A stretch of DNA of 64,000 bases, taken from contig NZ_JAJIRT010000001.1 of NCBI RefSeq assembly GCF_025717675.1, forward strand, positions 434,001 to 498,000, given 5' to 3'. Below are positions 24,781-35,099 of this stretch, piece after piece. The notes below the pieces were generated by a model. The model was not told the DNA's origin and searched no databases. It worked only from the letters and a program-made list of their open reading frames with translations. The position numbers and the translations under genes are program-made. Each line of letters begins with the position of its first letter. Within the stretch, counting starts at the first letter, position 1. Source of the stretch: Paucibacter sp. DJ2R-2 (lineage in GTDB: Bacteria > Pseudomonadota > Gammaproteobacteria > Burkholderiales > Burkholderiaceae_C).

Positions 24781-27700
24781 CTAGAGCAGCTCACCCATCG
24801 CCTGCCCCATCACAGCCAGCAGCAACTCGGCGTGTTCGCGCTGCAGGGTCATGGGCGGGCGGAGTTTGATGACGTTGTCGAAGGGGCCGTCAGTGCCGGC
24901 CAGCACGCCGAGTTCGCGCATGCGGTTGGCGATGGCGCCGGCTGTGGCGGTGGCGTGGGCCTTGCTCTTTCGGTCGCTCACCATGTCAATGCCGAGAAAG
25001 AGGCCGCGCCCGCGTACATCGCCGATTTGCGCGTGGCGCTGCATCAGCTGGCGCAAGCCGTTCATCAAGAATTCGCCCTGCGCCTGGGCATTGGCCAAGA
25101 GCTGCTGGCCTTCGAGCGCGTCCAGCACGGCCAGGCCGGCGGCGCAGGAGACGGGGTTGCCGCCGAAGGTGTTGAAGTACTCCATGCCGTTGGCGAAGCG
25201 CTCCGCGATCTCGCGCCGAGTCACGAGCACGCCCAGGGGATGGCCGTTGCCTGCGGGCTTGCCCATCACCACCATGTCAGGCCGCACGCCATGCTCTTCG
25301 AACGCCCACCAGTGGCTGCCCACCCGGCCAAAGCCCACCTGCACCTCATCGGCAATGCAAAGGCCGCCTGCCTGGCGCACCGCGGCATAGACCTGGCGCA
25401 AATAGCCGGGCGGCAGGAACACCTGGCCGGCCACGCTGGGGATGGTTTCGGCGATGAAGGCGGCAGGGGCATGACCTGACCCCGCCAGCATCTCAATACG
25501 GGCCGCCGCCTCGGCGCCATAACGCGCGCCGATCTGCTCCGACCTCATGTCTTGCGGCCAATCTGCTGGCAGGCGGTAGCTCTCAGGCAAGGGCAATTCA
25601 TGCGTGTGCGGCGGCCGGCCCGCCCCGCCCTTGCGCTTGTACTTGTAGGGGCTGATGGCAATCAGATTGGGCGTGTTGCCGTGGTAGGCCCAGTCCAGCA
25701 CCAGCATGTCTTGCCGGCCGGTGTGATGCCGGGCCATGCGCAGGGCCAGCTCATTGGCTTCGCTGCCGGAGTTGAGGAAGAAAAAGGTGTCCAGCTCGGG
25801 CGGCAGGGTGCGCGCCAGGCGCTCGGCGTAGTTGACGATGTGGTCGTGCAGATAGCGCGTGTTGGTGTTCAACCGCGCCACCTGGCCTTGAATGGCTTGC
25901 ACCACGCCGGGGTGGCAATGGCCCACGTGGCAGACGTTGTTGTAGCAATCCAGGTAGGCGCGGCCGCCTGCGTCGATCAGCCACACATCCTGGCCGCGCA
26001 CGATCTTCAAAGGCACTTTGTAGGACAAAGACAGATTGGGCGCCAGCAGCGCGCGCCGCGCGGCCAGCAGCTCGGGTTTGCTGCGGCCCGATGATGCGAA
26101 GGCTTCGGCGGGCACACCCGCAAACGCATCCGGCCGGGGGAACAGGTCAGCCCAGACGGCCTGGAACTCGGGCTCGCCCACGCCAGGGATGGCGGTCACA
26201 TCGGCATAGGGCGGCAAGGCCAGTTGCAAATGCACATGCGGTGTCCAGCCGCCGTTCTCGCTGACCCCGCCCATCTGCGCCAGCTGCGCGCCGGCCGGCA
26301 GGCTTTGCCCCACGCTGAGCTTGCGCACCGAATCGTGCGACAGATGCCCCCAGAGCGAGGCGAAGCGCAAACCCGGCTCGGGTTCATGCGCCAACAAGAC
26401 CACACCGCCATAACCTTGGGCTTCAGGGCAGATCGCCAGGCCCACCACCCGAGCGGCCAGCGGCGTGTGCAGGGCCGTGCCGGCGGGGGCGAACAGATCC
26501 AGGCCCAGGTGCTGGCTGCGGCGTTGACCGGCGATCAAAGCCGACTCGAAAAAGTCAGCCGCATACACCGCCCGCTGTTCACCCCAAGGCCCCAGCCCCA
26601 GCGTGAAACCGTGCGCGGCCTGCGCCTGCGCATAAGAGGCCAACATGGCGTCCACATCGCCGTCGATATTGGCTTTGCACAAGGGGTCTTCAGCATCCTT
26701 CAAGGGCAAGACGCGCTTCTCTTGGCGGGCCGGGTGGGGCTGCAGCACCGCGGCCAACTGATGGGCATGGCCGTCCAGCCAATGCCGCACTGCGCTGGCG
26801 CCGGGCCAGGCTTCCAGTCCGCAGGCCTTGCGCAAAATGCCGGTCGCGATGAAGGGGTCCATGCGGTCTAGTTGCTCCAGCATGGCCCAGGCCTGGCGCT
26901 CGCTGATCAAGAGGTAGGGGTTGGCGAGCGCCTGCTCCTTGCGCGCCGACGAGAAGGACACGCTGATGGCCAAGCGCGAGGCGATCAGCGCGGGCAGCAG
27001 TTCGAACTCGATGTCTTGCAAGGGCAGTACGGCGTGGTAGCCCGCCACGATCTCGGCGGCGGCCTGGATCGCACTGGGCTTGTCGAACATGGCATAGGCG
27101 CAGGCCACGGCCAGCTCGGCCACCAGGGGCGAATAGGCCGCGTCGCCAAAGTCGATCAGGCCAGTCACGCGCCCGCCGGATGCACTTTCAACAATCACGT
27201 TCCAGTCGTTGGCGTCGTTATGGATCACCCCGCAGCGCAACTGCTTGAGCCGGGGGGCCACCACCCGGTCGTAGCGGTCCAGCACCCGGCTGAGCAGGGC
27301 GTGGCGGCCCGCATCGCTGACGTGATGGAGGCGCGTTCGCGCCTGCGGTGTGCGGCGGATTTCCCAGTCAAAGCTGTGGAAGGCGCCGGCGTGGCCGAAA
27401 CTCATCAGCGCCTTGTCCACCTGGCCCAGCACGCGACCCAGATCGCGCAGCGTGGCGGCATCCACCTTGGCCTCGGCCAAAGGCACGCCGGGGATGTAGG
27501 CCACCAGGCGCACGGCGTGGCTTTGGCCCTCGGGGCCTTGCACATGGGCCAGGTCACTGCCATCAAGACTTGGCACCAGGCGTGGCACCGGCAAGCTGGC
27601 ATCGCATTCCAGCAGATGGCGCAGCATGGCGGTTTGGAAGTCAATCGACTGCGGCGACTCAGCCACATTGATGATCTTGAAGATGTACTGCGCGCCGTCT

Positions 27701-27936
27701 GCCGCCGTGGCGCGGAAGTTCTGATCGCGCTCGCTGGGCAGGGGATGCAGGCTGGCGTCCACGCCGTAAATCGAGCGCAAACTCTGCTGGGCCTGATCGA
27801 GAGAAAAACTCGGGCTGGGGTGCTGGGTCACGGTGGGAATCAAGGCGCGATCCTGAGGGTCAAAACGGTCAGTCGGAAGCTGAAGTATGCGATGCCCAAG
27901 GCGACGGCACTTGCTCGAAGCGCCAGGGGATTGCAT
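24781..27936 (-). CDS. Three-module protein: kinase-like / M23 peptidase-like / class III aminotransferase
   Basis: Up to 1051 residues from the ATG at 27936; the first 35 residues are not protein-like, so a TTG at 27843 (with AGGA upstream) or GTG at 27831 may be the true start. Residues 45-390 form an aminoglycoside phosphotransferase-like kinase (RSIYGVDASLHPLPSERDQNFRA; GVIHNDANDWNVIV; GLIDFGDAAYSPL). Residues 480-610 resemble an M23 peptidase (HLGLDLFAPAGT... HVHLQL, the two zinc-ligand motifs). Residues 640-1045 form a class III PLP aminotransferase (FFLNSGSEANELALRMARHHTG, ADEVQVGFGRVG, Lys893 in VVMGKPAGNG). The kinase/aminotransferase pair resembles hydroxylysine kinase plus phospholyase, suggesting catabolism of an amino alcohol or hydroxylysine through a phosphorylated intermediate. 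The role of the M23-like part, in a protein without a signal peptide, is unclear. Confidence 0.85.
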   Translation of the reverse strand: MQSPGASSKCRRLGHRILQLPTDRFDPQDRALIPTVTQHPSPSFSLDQAQQSLRSIYGVDASLHPLPSERDQNFRATAADGAQYIFKIINVAESPQSIDFQTAMLRHLLECDASLPVPRLVPSLDGSDLAHVQGPEGQSHAVRLVAYIPGVPLAEAKVDAATLRDLGRVLGQVDKALMSFGHAGAFHSFDWEIRRTPQARTRLHHVSDAGRHALLSRVLDRYDRVVAPRLKQLRCGVIHNDANDWNVIVESASGGRVTGLIDFGDAAYSPLVAELAVACAYAMFDKPSAIQAAAEIVAGYHAVLPLQDIEFELLPALIASRLAISVSFSSARKEQALANPYLLISERQAWAMLEQLDRMDPFIATGILRKACGLEAWPGASAVRHWLDGHAHQLAAVLQPHPARQEKRVLPLKDAEDPLCKANIDGDVDAMLASYAQAQAAHGFTLGLGPWGEQRAVYAADFFESALIAGQRRSQHLGLDLFAPAGTALHTPLAARVVGLAICPEAQGYGGVVLLAHEPEPGLRFASLWGHLSHDSVRKLSVGQSLPAGAQLAQMGGVSENGGWTPHVHLQLALPPYADVTAIPGVGEPEFQAVWADLFPRPDAFAGVPAEAFASSGRSKPELLAARRALLAPNLSLSYKVPLKIVRGQDVWLIDAGGRAYLDCYNNVCHVGHCHPGVVQAIQGQVARLNTNTRYLHDHIVNYAERLARTLPPELDTFFFLNSGSEANELALRMARHHTGRQDMLVLDWAYHGNTPNLIAISPYKYKRKGGAGRPPHTHELPLPESYRLPADWPQDMRSEQIGARYGAEAAARIEMLAGSGHAPAAFIAETIPSVAGQVFLPPGYLRQVYAAVRQAGGLCIADEVQVGFGRVGSHWWAFEEHGVRPDMVVMGKPAGNGHPLGVLVTRREIAERFANGMEYFNTFGGNPVSCAAGLAVLDALEGQQLLANAQAQGEFLMNGLRQLMQRHAQIGDVRGRGLFLGIDMVSDRKSKAHATATAGAIANRMRELGVLAGTDGPFDNVIKLRPPMTLQREHAELLLAVMGQAMGELL

Positions 27937-28050
27937 AGACAGCGGTCGGCATCGGCGGGCCAGGGGCCGAGGCGGTGTAGGCGAACAGCAGCGGCCTCAG
28001 CGAAGGCCGGCGGACGATCTGGGCTTGCGTTGAAACTGCTGAGAGCAAAG

Positions 28051-28080
28051 AAAAAGGCCAGCGGCCTTGAAGACCGCTGG
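28051..28080 (-). terminator. Rho-independent terminator of the collagenase gene
   Basis: On the minus strand, the stem CCAGCGG / CCGCTGG (7 bp, 9-base loop) is followed by CCTTTTTCTTT, 56 bases after the stop at 28136. Confidence 0.85.
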
Positions 28081-28135
28081 CTGCATCACAGGTTCCTCAC
28101 GCGGTCACACAGCGGCGCCGCGCTTGGCCTGAAGC

Positions 28136-30898
28136 TCAGTACCGAGTGCTCAAGCTGAGCCCGCTGAAGGCGGTCTTGCCGCTCACGGTCAGGTAGACAT
28201 AGCCCGGGGTGTAGACCGGCACCACCACCGTCTCGGCATTGCCGCTGTTGGTGGAGCGGTAGTTGTGCGAGCTTGGTGAGGCCCAACCCTGGGTGTTGAC
28301 GTAGAGATCGGCGTTGCCGCTGCCGCCGCTGGTCTGAATGCTCAGCTGCACATTGGGCTTGTCCACGTAGATGTAGTAGTAACGCAGATCACCCGCGGCA
28401 CCCGCCAGACCCGTGCGCACACAACCATTGCTCATCTGGTCGCTGCGGCCGGGGCAGAGGTTCGGCGTGCTGGTGGACACCGTGAAGCTTTGGCTCTTGG
28501 GCGGGTTGCTGCTGGCTCCGGCGTTGTCCTTGACCGTCAAGGTGACGGTGTAGGTGCCGGCTGCTGCAAAAGTCTTGCTCGGATTCTTGGCCGTGGAGCT
28601 GCTGCCATCGCCAAAGGTCCAGACCCAGCTGGCCACCGTGCCGTCGGCATCGGTGGAGCTGTCGGTGCAGTTCAGGGTCAGGCCCGAGGCGGTGCAGCTG
28701 AAGTTGGCCACCGGCGGCTTGTTGGCCACGGCCGACACGGTGACTTGCTGGGTCTTGGGCGGGTTGCTGCTGGCGCCGCTGTTGTCCTTGACCGTGAGCG
28801 TGACCGTGTAGGTGCCGGCCTGGGCGAAGGTCTTGCTCGGGTTCTTGACGGTGGAGCTGCTGCCATCACCAAAGTTCCAGGCCCAGCTGGCGACGCTGCC
28901 GTCGGGGTCGGTCGAGGTGTCGGTGAAGTTCGCCGTCAGGCCCGAGGTGCTGAAGCTGAAGCCGGCAGTGGGTGCGACATTGGCGGGCGGCGTGCTATTG
29001 GCGCAGTTCACACCATTGGTGTTGACGGTGCCGAGCCAGCTGCGGAACTCGCTGTCGTAACGGCTGCCGATGGTGCTCTTGAGGAAGCTGCGTGCGCCCG
29101 TCCAGTCGCCCTTGCGGTAGAAACCCAGCAGGGTGCTCACGTCGGCGCGGTGGCGCTCCATCATGAAGCTCACGGCCAGATAGCCCCAGCGGTAGACGCG
29201 GTCCTGGTTGCCGTAGTCGGTGTCGAAGAGCTGGTTCAGCGTGTAGGTGTAGCTGCCGGCCATGCTCAAGGCGTCGTCGTAGCGTTGGTTCAGGTAGCAA
29301 TAGGCCACATGCTCGGCGAGGCCCTCGCTCCACCAGACTGTCGGCGTGCTCATATTGGCGCTGAAGTCGCCGTACATGTCGAAGCGGCCGTCGAGGTAGT
29401 GGGTGTACTCGTGGTTCAGATTCCAGACCTGGAAGTTGGGCCGCATCCAATCAGCCTCATAGGCCACGAAGCGTGCCTGGTTGCCGGCCGCGGCCGGATT
29501 GCCTTCGAGGTACATGCCGCCGTTGTTGGTGTCCATGCCGAACAGGGCGCCACCGTAGTCTTCGTAATCGGCGGGGCTGTCAAACACCACCAACTCCAGA
29601 CTGCTGTTGAAGTCATTGGCCACGGGCTGGCGATTGGTCTGCAGCTTGGCGTGGAAGTAGCTTTCCTGGTTCACCACCGAGGTGCAGGTGCTGTTCTGCT
29701 CGGCCGCCGTCATGGACTGGGCGCGCAAGGTCAGGCTGGGGCTGCAGGTCTGGCGCAGCGGCAGGATGGCCGCTTCGGTGCGGGCCTTCCAGTTGCAGTT
29801 GCTGTAGTAGCTGCAATTGCCGGCGTCGTAGTAGTCCGTCATGTCGGCCAGGCCGACCCAGATGCCGCCCGAGGGCGTGTTCAGGCTGCTGCGCGTGGCC
29901 AGCCCTTGCACCAACGGCCGCACCGTGGGCTTGAGGCTGGCGTACTGCAAGAAACGCGACAGCTCGCGTGAAGCATTCTTGGTCAAGAAGGCGTTGTCGG
30001 TGCCCAGCAGGTTCCAGTTGCGGCTGGCGAAATCGCTGAGCGCGTAGACGGTGGAGCTGTCGCTCTGCACGGCCTGCTGGAAGTCGGCCTCCTGGTGACC
30101 GCGGAACAGCACCGTGAAGGCGTTGTTGGCGGCGTTGCGCATATTCCAGGACGCGTTCCAGGCGGTGGTGTAGTCGTTCAGCAGACGGCGCACCACCCAA
30201 AGATAGCGGGCGTTTTGCACCGAAGAGTCGATCAGGATGACCGCCTCGGAGAGCGTCTCGCCATTGGCATTGCTGTTCTGGAAGATGGTGGCGTTGTTGA
30301 ACAGGGTGTCCAGCGCTCCTTGCAGCGAGGTCTTCAAGCCGGCGCCGTAGCTGCCCACATCGGCCGAGTTGTAGTACTGGACGTAGTAGCCGGCGCGCAG
30401 ATACAGCACCAGATTGGCCGCGCCCTGGCTGTTGTTGCCCGCGTAGCTCGATGCATAGCTGCGCAAGCCATCGGCCACGCTGCGCATCTGAGCCTCGCTG
30501 AAGGCACTGCGGGCATTGCTGCCGGTGAAACCGAAGGTTTCGTTGACGCAGTCCATGGTGCTGGTGCGGATCGCATCGACCAAGGCCCAGCCGGTGTTGC
30601 GGGTGAAGATGCTGGTGTCACAGGCCGCCAGCGTGGCCGATCCCTCTTTGGCGCTGTTCTTGCGCTGCACATCGCTGTGGTGATGGTCGCGCAGGTGGTC
30701 CAGCGAGCTGGGTGTGGGTGCGCGGTCTTTGGCACTGAGCGGCTTGCGAGCGGGCGAGCGGTCGGCATCGCGGCTGGGCTGAGGGGCGAGGTGTGGGGCT
30801 GTTTGTGAGGCGGATTGAGGGGCGGCATGGGCCGGGTTCGCCAGGCTCAGGCTGCACGCCAGGGCCAGGCTGAAGCCGGCCAGGGTTGGGGATCTCAT
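28136..30898 (-). CDS. Secreted M9-family collagenase with two PKD domains
   Basis: 920 residues, ATG at 30898 after GGAGA. The signal peptide is SLALACSLSLANPAHA. Next come an M9 N-terminal (activator-like) region (residues 75-370) and the catalytic peptidase-M9 part with the zinc site His496-Glu497-Tyr-Thr-His500 and a third ligand, Glu525, in WWSEGLAEH. Two PKD domains follow (about 620-705 and 710-800: GDGSSSTVKNPSKTFAQAGTYTVTLTVKD), then a C-terminal bacterial pre-peptidase domain (VQLSIQTSGGSGNADLYV). Such enzymes degrade collagen-type substrates outside the cell; PKD and PPC domains bind the substrate. The two PKD repeats are near copies of each other, suggesting recent duplication. 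It has its own terminator. Confidence 0.93.
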   Translation of the reverse strand: MRSPTLAGFSLALACSLSLANPAHAAPQSASQTAPHLAPQPSRDADRSPARKPLSAKDRAPTPSSLDHLRDHHHSDVQRKNSAKEGSATLAACDTSIFTRNTGWALVDAIRTSTMDCVNETFGFTGSNARSAFSEAQMRSVADGLRSYASSYAGNNSQGAANLVLYLRAGYYVQYYNSADVGSYGAGLKTSLQGALDTLFNNATIFQNSNANGETLSEAVILIDSSVQNARYLWVVRRLLNDYTTAWNASWNMRNAANNAFTVLFRGHQEADFQQAVQSDSSTVYALSDFASRNWNLLGTDNAFLTKNASRELSRFLQYASLKPTVRPLVQGLATRSSLNTPSGGIWVGLADMTDYYDAGNCSYYSNCNWKARTEAAILPLRQTCSPSLTLRAQSMTAAEQNSTCTSVVNQESYFHAKLQTNRQPVANDFNSSLELVVFDSPADYEDYGGALFGMDTNNGGMYLEGNPAAAGNQARFVAYEADWMRPNFQVWNLNHEYTHYLDGRFDMYGDFSANMSTPTVWWSEGLAEHVAYCYLNQRYDDALSMAGSYTYTLNQLFDTDYGNQDRVYRWGYLAVSFMMERHRADVSTLLGFYRKGDWTGARSFLKSTIGSRYDSEFRSWLGTVNTNGVNCANSTPPANVAPTAGFSFSTSGLTANFTDTSTDPDGSVASWAWNFGDGSSSTVKNPSKTFAQAGTYTVTLTVKDNSGASSNPPKTQQVTVSAVANKPPVANFSCTASGLTLNCTDSSTDADGTVASWVWTFGDGSSSTAKNPSKTFAAAGTYTVTLTVKDNAGASSNPPKSQSFTVSTSTPNLCPGRSDQMSNGCVRTGLAGAAGDLRYYYIYVDKPNVQLSIQTSGGSGNADLYVNTQGWASPSSHNYRSTNSGNAETVVVPVYTPGYVYLTVSGKTAFSGLSLSTRY

Positions 30899-31066
30899 TG
30901 CTTGTCTCCGTTTTATTTGGGGTTTGCCCAAGTACCGAGAAGCCGCGCCGCAGTCTTGCCGCAGCAGGCTTCTCACTTGGGCCCACAGCTCTGCGGCGCC
31001 GGCACCGCAAGGCCTACCAACGGTTCAAAGCACCGCGCATGTGCACCCGCTGGAATAGATATATTG

Positions 31067-31091
31067 GCGATATGTGTGCGATATGCATATC
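31067..31091. promoter_or_regulatory. Palindromic site upstream of the collagenase gene
   Basis: Two copies of GCGATATG spaced 12 bases lie here, the second inside the perfect palindrome GATATGCATATC (31080-31091). The segment is AT-rich against its GC-rich surroundings and sits about 180 bases before the collagenase ATG. The rest of the 30899-31238 gap shows no gene. Operator function is inferred. Confidence 0.4.
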
Positions 31092-31238
31092 TGGTTAACC
31101 CCAGATGTCAACGGAGGAGGCGCTGTGGTATTTACCGCTGAGCTTGTGCGTCAGCGCGCGTCAGCCCCAGTTCTTGAGCTTCCCGCGGCACCCAGCGCCC
31201 CGCCATCCACCCCACACGGACGCGGCCGCTCAGAACGC

Positions 31239-31273
31239 AAAAAAGCCAGCGGTCTCACGACCACTGGCTTTTT
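31239..31273. terminator. Bidirectional rho-independent terminator after the thiolase gene
   Basis: AAAAAAGCCAGCGGTC and GACCACTGGCTTTTT form a stem with one mismatch and a 4-base loop, with A- and T-runs on both sides. It follows the thiolase stop at 31343 by 70 bases and would stop transcripts of the leucine operon. Confidence 0.85.
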
Positions 31274-31342
31274 GATTGCCGCCGATTTTCTGAGTTATCT
31301 CAGATCAGCTGGGCGGGATGACTCATCGGCCTGCGTGGAGCT

Positions 31343-32524
31343 TCACAGAAGTTCCACACCCATGGCGGTGGCCTCACCACCACCAATGCACAAGGCCGCC
31401 ACGCCACGCTTCAGACCGCGGTGCTTGAGCGCGCCAATCAGGGTGACCAGGATGCGGGCGCCGGAAGCGCCGATGGGGTGGCCCAGGGCGACCGCGCCGC
31501 CGTTGACGTTGACGATCTCGTGCGGCAGCTTGAACTCGGCCATGGCCGCCATGGTGACGGCGGCAAAGGCTTCGTTGACTTCCCAGAGGTCGACGCTCTT
31601 GGCATCCCAGCCGTTCTTGTCCAGCAACTTCTGGATCGCGCCGACCGGGGCGGTGGTGAACCACTCGGGGGCGTTGGCATGCACGGCCGTGCCGACGATG
31701 CGGGCGATGGGCGCCAGGCCCAGCTTGGCGGCGGTGCTTTCACGCATCAGCACCAGGGCAGCGGCGCCGTCAGAGATGGAGGACGAGGTAGCGGCAGTGA
31801 TGGTGCCGTCCTTCACAAACGCAGGCTTGAGGCCGGCGATCTTGTCCAGCTTGGCCTTGAAGGGCTGTTCGTCACGGCTGAACACCGTGTCCACGCCGCG
31901 GTTGCTGACGGTGACAGGGGCCATTTCCCAAGCGAAGCTGCCGTCTTCATTGGCACGCTTGGCGCGCTCGGTGGAGGCCACGGCGAAGGCGTCTTGCGCT
32001 TCGCGGGTGAAGCCGTACTTGGCTACGCAGGTTTCGGCGAACACGCCCATGGCCTTGCCACGCTGGTAAGCGTCTTCCAGGCCGTCCAGGGCCATGTGGT
32101 CGTACATCTGGGCGGCGCCGTACTTCACGCCCTTGCGCGCGAACATCAGGTGCGGGGCGTTGGTCATGGATTCCATGCCGCCGGCGATCAGGATGTCAGC
32201 ACTTTCGGCCTTCAGCGTGTCATGGGCAAACATGGTGGCGCGCATGCCGGCGCCGCACATCTTGCTCAGCGTGACGGCACCGACCGACTGCGGCAAGCCT
32301 GCCTTGAGCACGGCCTGGCGGGCGGGGGCTTGGCCTTGGCCGGCCATCAGGCAGTTGCCAATGAAGGCTTCCTGGATGGCATCACCCGGCACGCCAGCGC
32401 GCTCGACGGCAGCCTTGATGGCCACGGCCGCCAGTTCCCAGGCTTGCAGGCCGGCGAAATCACCGAGCAGGCCGCCGATGGGGGTGCGGGCGGCGGAAAC
32501 GATAACGATGGATTCAGTGGACAT
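31343..32524 (-). CDS. Acetyl-CoA acetyltransferase (thiolase)
   Basis: 393 residues, standard thiolase length. The catalytic residues are Cys90 (SKMCGAGM), His349 (ALGHPIG) and Cys379 (CIGGGEA). It interconverts acetoacetyl-CoA and two acetyl-CoA, or makes acetoacetyl-CoA for storage polymer synthesis. Its start overlaps the aceK stop by 11 bases, so it is the last gene of the six-gene operon starting at ivd. In that setting it closes leucine catabolism, which ends in acetoacetate and acetyl-CoA. A terminator follows. Confidence 0.93.
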   Translation of the reverse strand: MSTESIVIVSAARTPIGGLLGDFAGLQAWELAAVAIKAAVERAGVPGDAIQEAFIGNCLMAGQGQAPARQAVLKAGLPQSVGAVTLSKMCGAGMRATMFAHDTLKAESADILIAGGMESMTNAPHLMFARKGVKYGAAQMYDHMALDGLEDAYQRGKAMGVFAETCVAKYGFTREAQDAFAVASTERAKRANEDGSFAWEMAPVTVSNRGVDTVFSRDEQPFKAKLDKIAGLKPAFVKDGTITAATSSSISDGAAALVLMRESTAAKLGLAPIARIVGTAVHANAPEWFTTAPVGAIQKLLDKNGWDAKSVDLWEVNEAFAAVTMAAMAEFKLPHEIVNVNGGAVALGHPIGASGARILVTLIGALKHRGLKRGVAALCIGGGEATAMGVELL

Positions 32525-34346
32525 GAGAATCTCCAGTTAGGGGTGAAGGGGCGAAAGTCAAAAGGGATCCCTCAGCGAAGACGCGAAGAAAGCGCCGCTG
32601 CGGGTCGTAGGGAAAAACGTCGTGCACATGGCCGTCCAGCGTGCGCTGCTGGTGGCGCTGCCAGAACTCGGGGTCGAGCAGATCGGCGTGGTGGCGCATG
32701 AAGACCTCGCGCACGCCGGGGTGGCCCAGCAGGAAGGGGCCGAAGGTTTCGGGGAAGACATCGCGCGGGCCGACGGCGTACCAGATCTCGCCGGACATTT
32801 CCTCTTCCTCGTTGCGCGGCGCGGGCACGCGGCGGAACTTGCAATCCGTCATGTACTCGATCTCGTCGTAGTCGTAGAACACCACCTTGCCATGGCGAGT
32901 GACGCCAAAGTTCTTCCACAGCATGTCGCCGGGGAAGATGTTGGCAGCCAGCAGGTCTTTGATGGCATTGCCGTACTCGATCACCGCATGCTCCAGCTGC
33001 GCGGGCGTGGCCTCTTGCAGATAGATATTGAGCGGCACCATGCGACGCTCGATATAGACATGACGCAGCACCAGGTGCTCACCGCCTTGCTTGTCACCTT
33101 CTTCTTCCAAAAGGCTGGGGCAGAAATGGCGCAGCTCGGCCAGCAGTTCCTCGTCAAAGCGATGGCGTGGCAATGCGACGTTAGAGAACTCCAGCGTATC
33201 GGCCATGCGGCCGACACGGTCGTGCTGCTTGACCAGCAGGTACTTGCTCTGGATCAGCTCACGCGTGGTGTTTTCCTTCTGCGGCGGGTAGAAGTCCTTG
33301 ATCAGCTTGAAGACAAAGGGGTAGCTGGGCAGATCAAACACCAGCATGACCATGCCCTTGATGCCGGGGGCGATGCGGAACTTGTCGCTGGAATGGCGCA
33401 GATGGGCGAGCAGGTCGCGGTAGAACAGGTTCTTGCCATGCTTTTGCAGGCCGATGGCGCTGTAAAGCTCGGCGCGCGGCTTGCGCGGCATCAGAGAACG
33501 CAGGAACTGCACGCAGGCGCTGGGCACGGCCATGTCGACCATGAAATAGGCGCGGGCGAAGCTGAACAGCATCAGGAGATCGTCTTCGCCGAACAGGGCG
33601 GCGTCGATGTGCAGCAGGCCTGATCGCTCGGCATGAAGAATGGGCAGGGCAAACGGCGTCTCCGTGAAGCCGTTGATGATCTTGCCAACCAGGTAGGCGC
33701 CCTTGTTGCGGTAGAACAGGCTGGACAGCACCTGGATCTGAAAGTTCGCGCGCCAGCGGAAATCACCGAGCTGACGCTGCACCGCTTGCAGCACCAGTTC
33801 CACATCGCGGCCCAGGTCTTCGAACTCGACATCGAGCTGGAAATTGGTCAGCACCCGGCACCAGGTGTCGCGCAGGTTCTGCGGCGTCGGGTAGTAGGCG
33901 CGGTAGGTGGCGCGGGCGGCGGGCTCCTCGTTCTCGATGTACTCGGTGGACACGGCCGGGCGCACGAAGAGAAAGGAATTGTGGAAGTAGCCGCGGTGCA
34001 GGATGCGGGTGCAGACCGAGTTGAAAAAGGTCTCGGCCAGCTCGGGCTGGAGGTGGTCGATCAGCAGGCCGATGAAGTGCAGCTTGACCTGCTGCCAGAC
34101 ATCCATGGCCAGCTGGCCGACCTGGAAGCGCGCTTCCAGCAGGGCCACGGTTTCGTCCACCCGCTGCTCGTAGAACTCGATGCGCAGGGCCTGCGCGCGC
34201 TGCTGGCCTTGCCAGTCGGCGCGCTCGAAGCGCTGCTTGGCGGCGGCGCTGGTGGCGCTGAAGAGCTGGTAGTGGCGGTCAAAGCCGCCGAGCAGGGTCT
34301 GCGCGATCTCGAAGGCACGGGCGTCGGTCAGCTTCTGCGGAAACAT
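32514..34346 (-). CDS. aceK: Isocitrate dehydrogenase kinase/phosphatase
   Basis: 610 residues, ATG at 34346. AceK phosphorylates and dephosphorylates isocitrate dehydrogenase, switching carbon between the TCA cycle and the glyoxylate bypass, needed when acetyl-CoA is the carbon source. Family landmarks include [39 protein letters not shown], the ATP-site segment [26 protein letters not shown] (split over about residues 320-345), [34 protein letters not shown] with the conserved aspartates, and [14 protein letters not shown] near the end. No aceA/aceB is adjacent; its place in a leucine operon makes sense because leucine yields acetyl-CoA. It starts 72 bases after carbonic anhydrase. Confidence 0.96.
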   Translation of the reverse strand: MFPQKLTDARAFEIAQTLLGGFDRHYQLFSATSAAAKQRFERADWQGQQRAQALRIEFYEQRVDETVALLEARFQVGQLAMDVWQQVKLHFIGLLIDHLQPELAETFFNSVCTRILHRGYFHNSFLFVRPAVSTEYIENEEPAARATYRAYYPTPQNLRDTWCRVLTNFQLDVEFEDLGRDVELVLQAVQRQLGDFRWRANFQIQVLSSLFYRNKGAYLVGKIINGFTETPFALPILHAERSGLLHIDAALFGEDDLLMLFSFARAYFMVDMAVPSACVQFLRSLMPRKPRAELYSAIGLQKHGKNLFYRDLLAHLRHSSDKFRIAPGIKGMVMLVFDLPSYPFVFKLIKDFYPPQKENTTRELIQSKYLLVKQHDRVGRMADTLEFSNVALPRHRFDEELLAELRHFCPSLLEEEGDKQGGEHLVLRHVYIERRMVPLNIYLQEATPAQLEHAVIEYGNAIKDLLAANIFPGDMLWKNFGVTRHGKVVFYDYDEIEYMTDCKFRRVPAPRNEEEEMSGEIWYAVGPRDVFPETFGPFLLGHPGVREVFMRHHADLLDPEFWQRHQQRTLDGHVHDVFPYDPQRRFLRVFAEGSLLTFAPSPLTGDSHVH

Positions 34347-34418
34347 GGACGGGCGCGCCGGGCTGGGACGAAAGAATCAAACAGAAACAGGGGCGATGCT
34401 GCAAGCCGCCGCGGCGAC

Positions 34419-35099
34419 TCAGGCCGCCGGCTGGAGGCGCGCGGCCTCGTAGCGATGCTTGACGGCGGCCAGCGCGCGCTGGAAGGCGGGCGCCACCTGA
34501 TCGGCCGAGGCGGCCGTGATTCGCAGATCTTCCAGCAAGCCGTTGTGCAGGCCGTAGACCCAGCCGTGCACGACGATCTCCTGGCCACGCGCCCAGGCGT
34601 CTTGCACCACCGTGGTCTGGCAGGCATTGCGGGCCTGCTCCAGCACATTGAGCTCGCACAAGGCGTTGACGCGCTGCCGGGCGTCGATGCTGTCCAGCCA
34701 TTCGCTGTGGTGGTTGCGCACGTCCTGCACATGGCGCAGCCAGTTGTCGACCAGGCCGGTGCGCGCATCCAGCAGCGCCGCTTTCACGCCGCCGCAGTTG
34801 GAATGGCCGACCACGATGATGTGCTTGACCTTGAGCGCATCAACGGCGAACTGCATGACCGACAGGCAGTTCAGGTCCGAGTGCACGACGACGTTGGCGA
34901 CATTGCGGTGCACGAACAGCTCGCCCGGCAGCAGGTTGACCAGCTCATTGGCCGGGACACGGCTGTCAGCGCAACCGATCCACAGGTACTGCGGCGTCTG
35001 CTGCTTCAGCAGACGCGAAAAGAAACCCGGTTCACGCAGCTCGGTATCCGCCGCCCATTGCTTGTTGCTGTCCAGCAGTTCTTGAAGTTCGGTGCTCAT
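34419..35099 (-). CDS. can: Beta-class carbonic anhydrase
   Basis: 226 residues, ATG at 35099 overlapping the GNAT stop (ATGA). The zinc ligands and active-site pair are present: Cys43, Asp45, Arg47 (CADSR), His99 and Cys102 (GHSNCGG). It interconverts CO2 and bicarbonate in the cytoplasm. In this operon, downstream of isovaleryl-CoA dehydrogenase, it can supply bicarbonate to biotin carboxylases such as methylcrotonyl-CoA carboxylase, the next enzyme of leucine breakdown, whose genes are not in the window. Confidence 0.95.
   Translation of the reverse strand: MSTELQELLDSNKQWAADTELREPGFFSRLLKQQTPQYLWIGCADSRVPANELVNLLPGELFVHRNVANVVVHSDLNCLSVMQFAVDALKVKHIIVVGHSNCGGVKAALLDARTGLVDNWLRHVQDVRNHHSEWLDSIDARQRVNALCELNVLEQARNACQTTVVQDAWARGQEIVVHGWVYGLHNGLLEDLRITAASADQVAPAFQRALAAVKHRYEAARLQPAA

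Noticed and set aside
25466-25490. TGACCCC motif inside the aminotransferase gene
   Set aside because: It encodes normal residues of the protein (Ala-Gly-Ser-Gly-His), so it is probably chance in GC-rich coding DNA.
28490-29971. 493-codon open frame antisense to the collagenase gene
   Set aside because: The sense strand carries HEYTH and PKD motifs; the antisense product is Val/Gly/Ala-rich with no motif.
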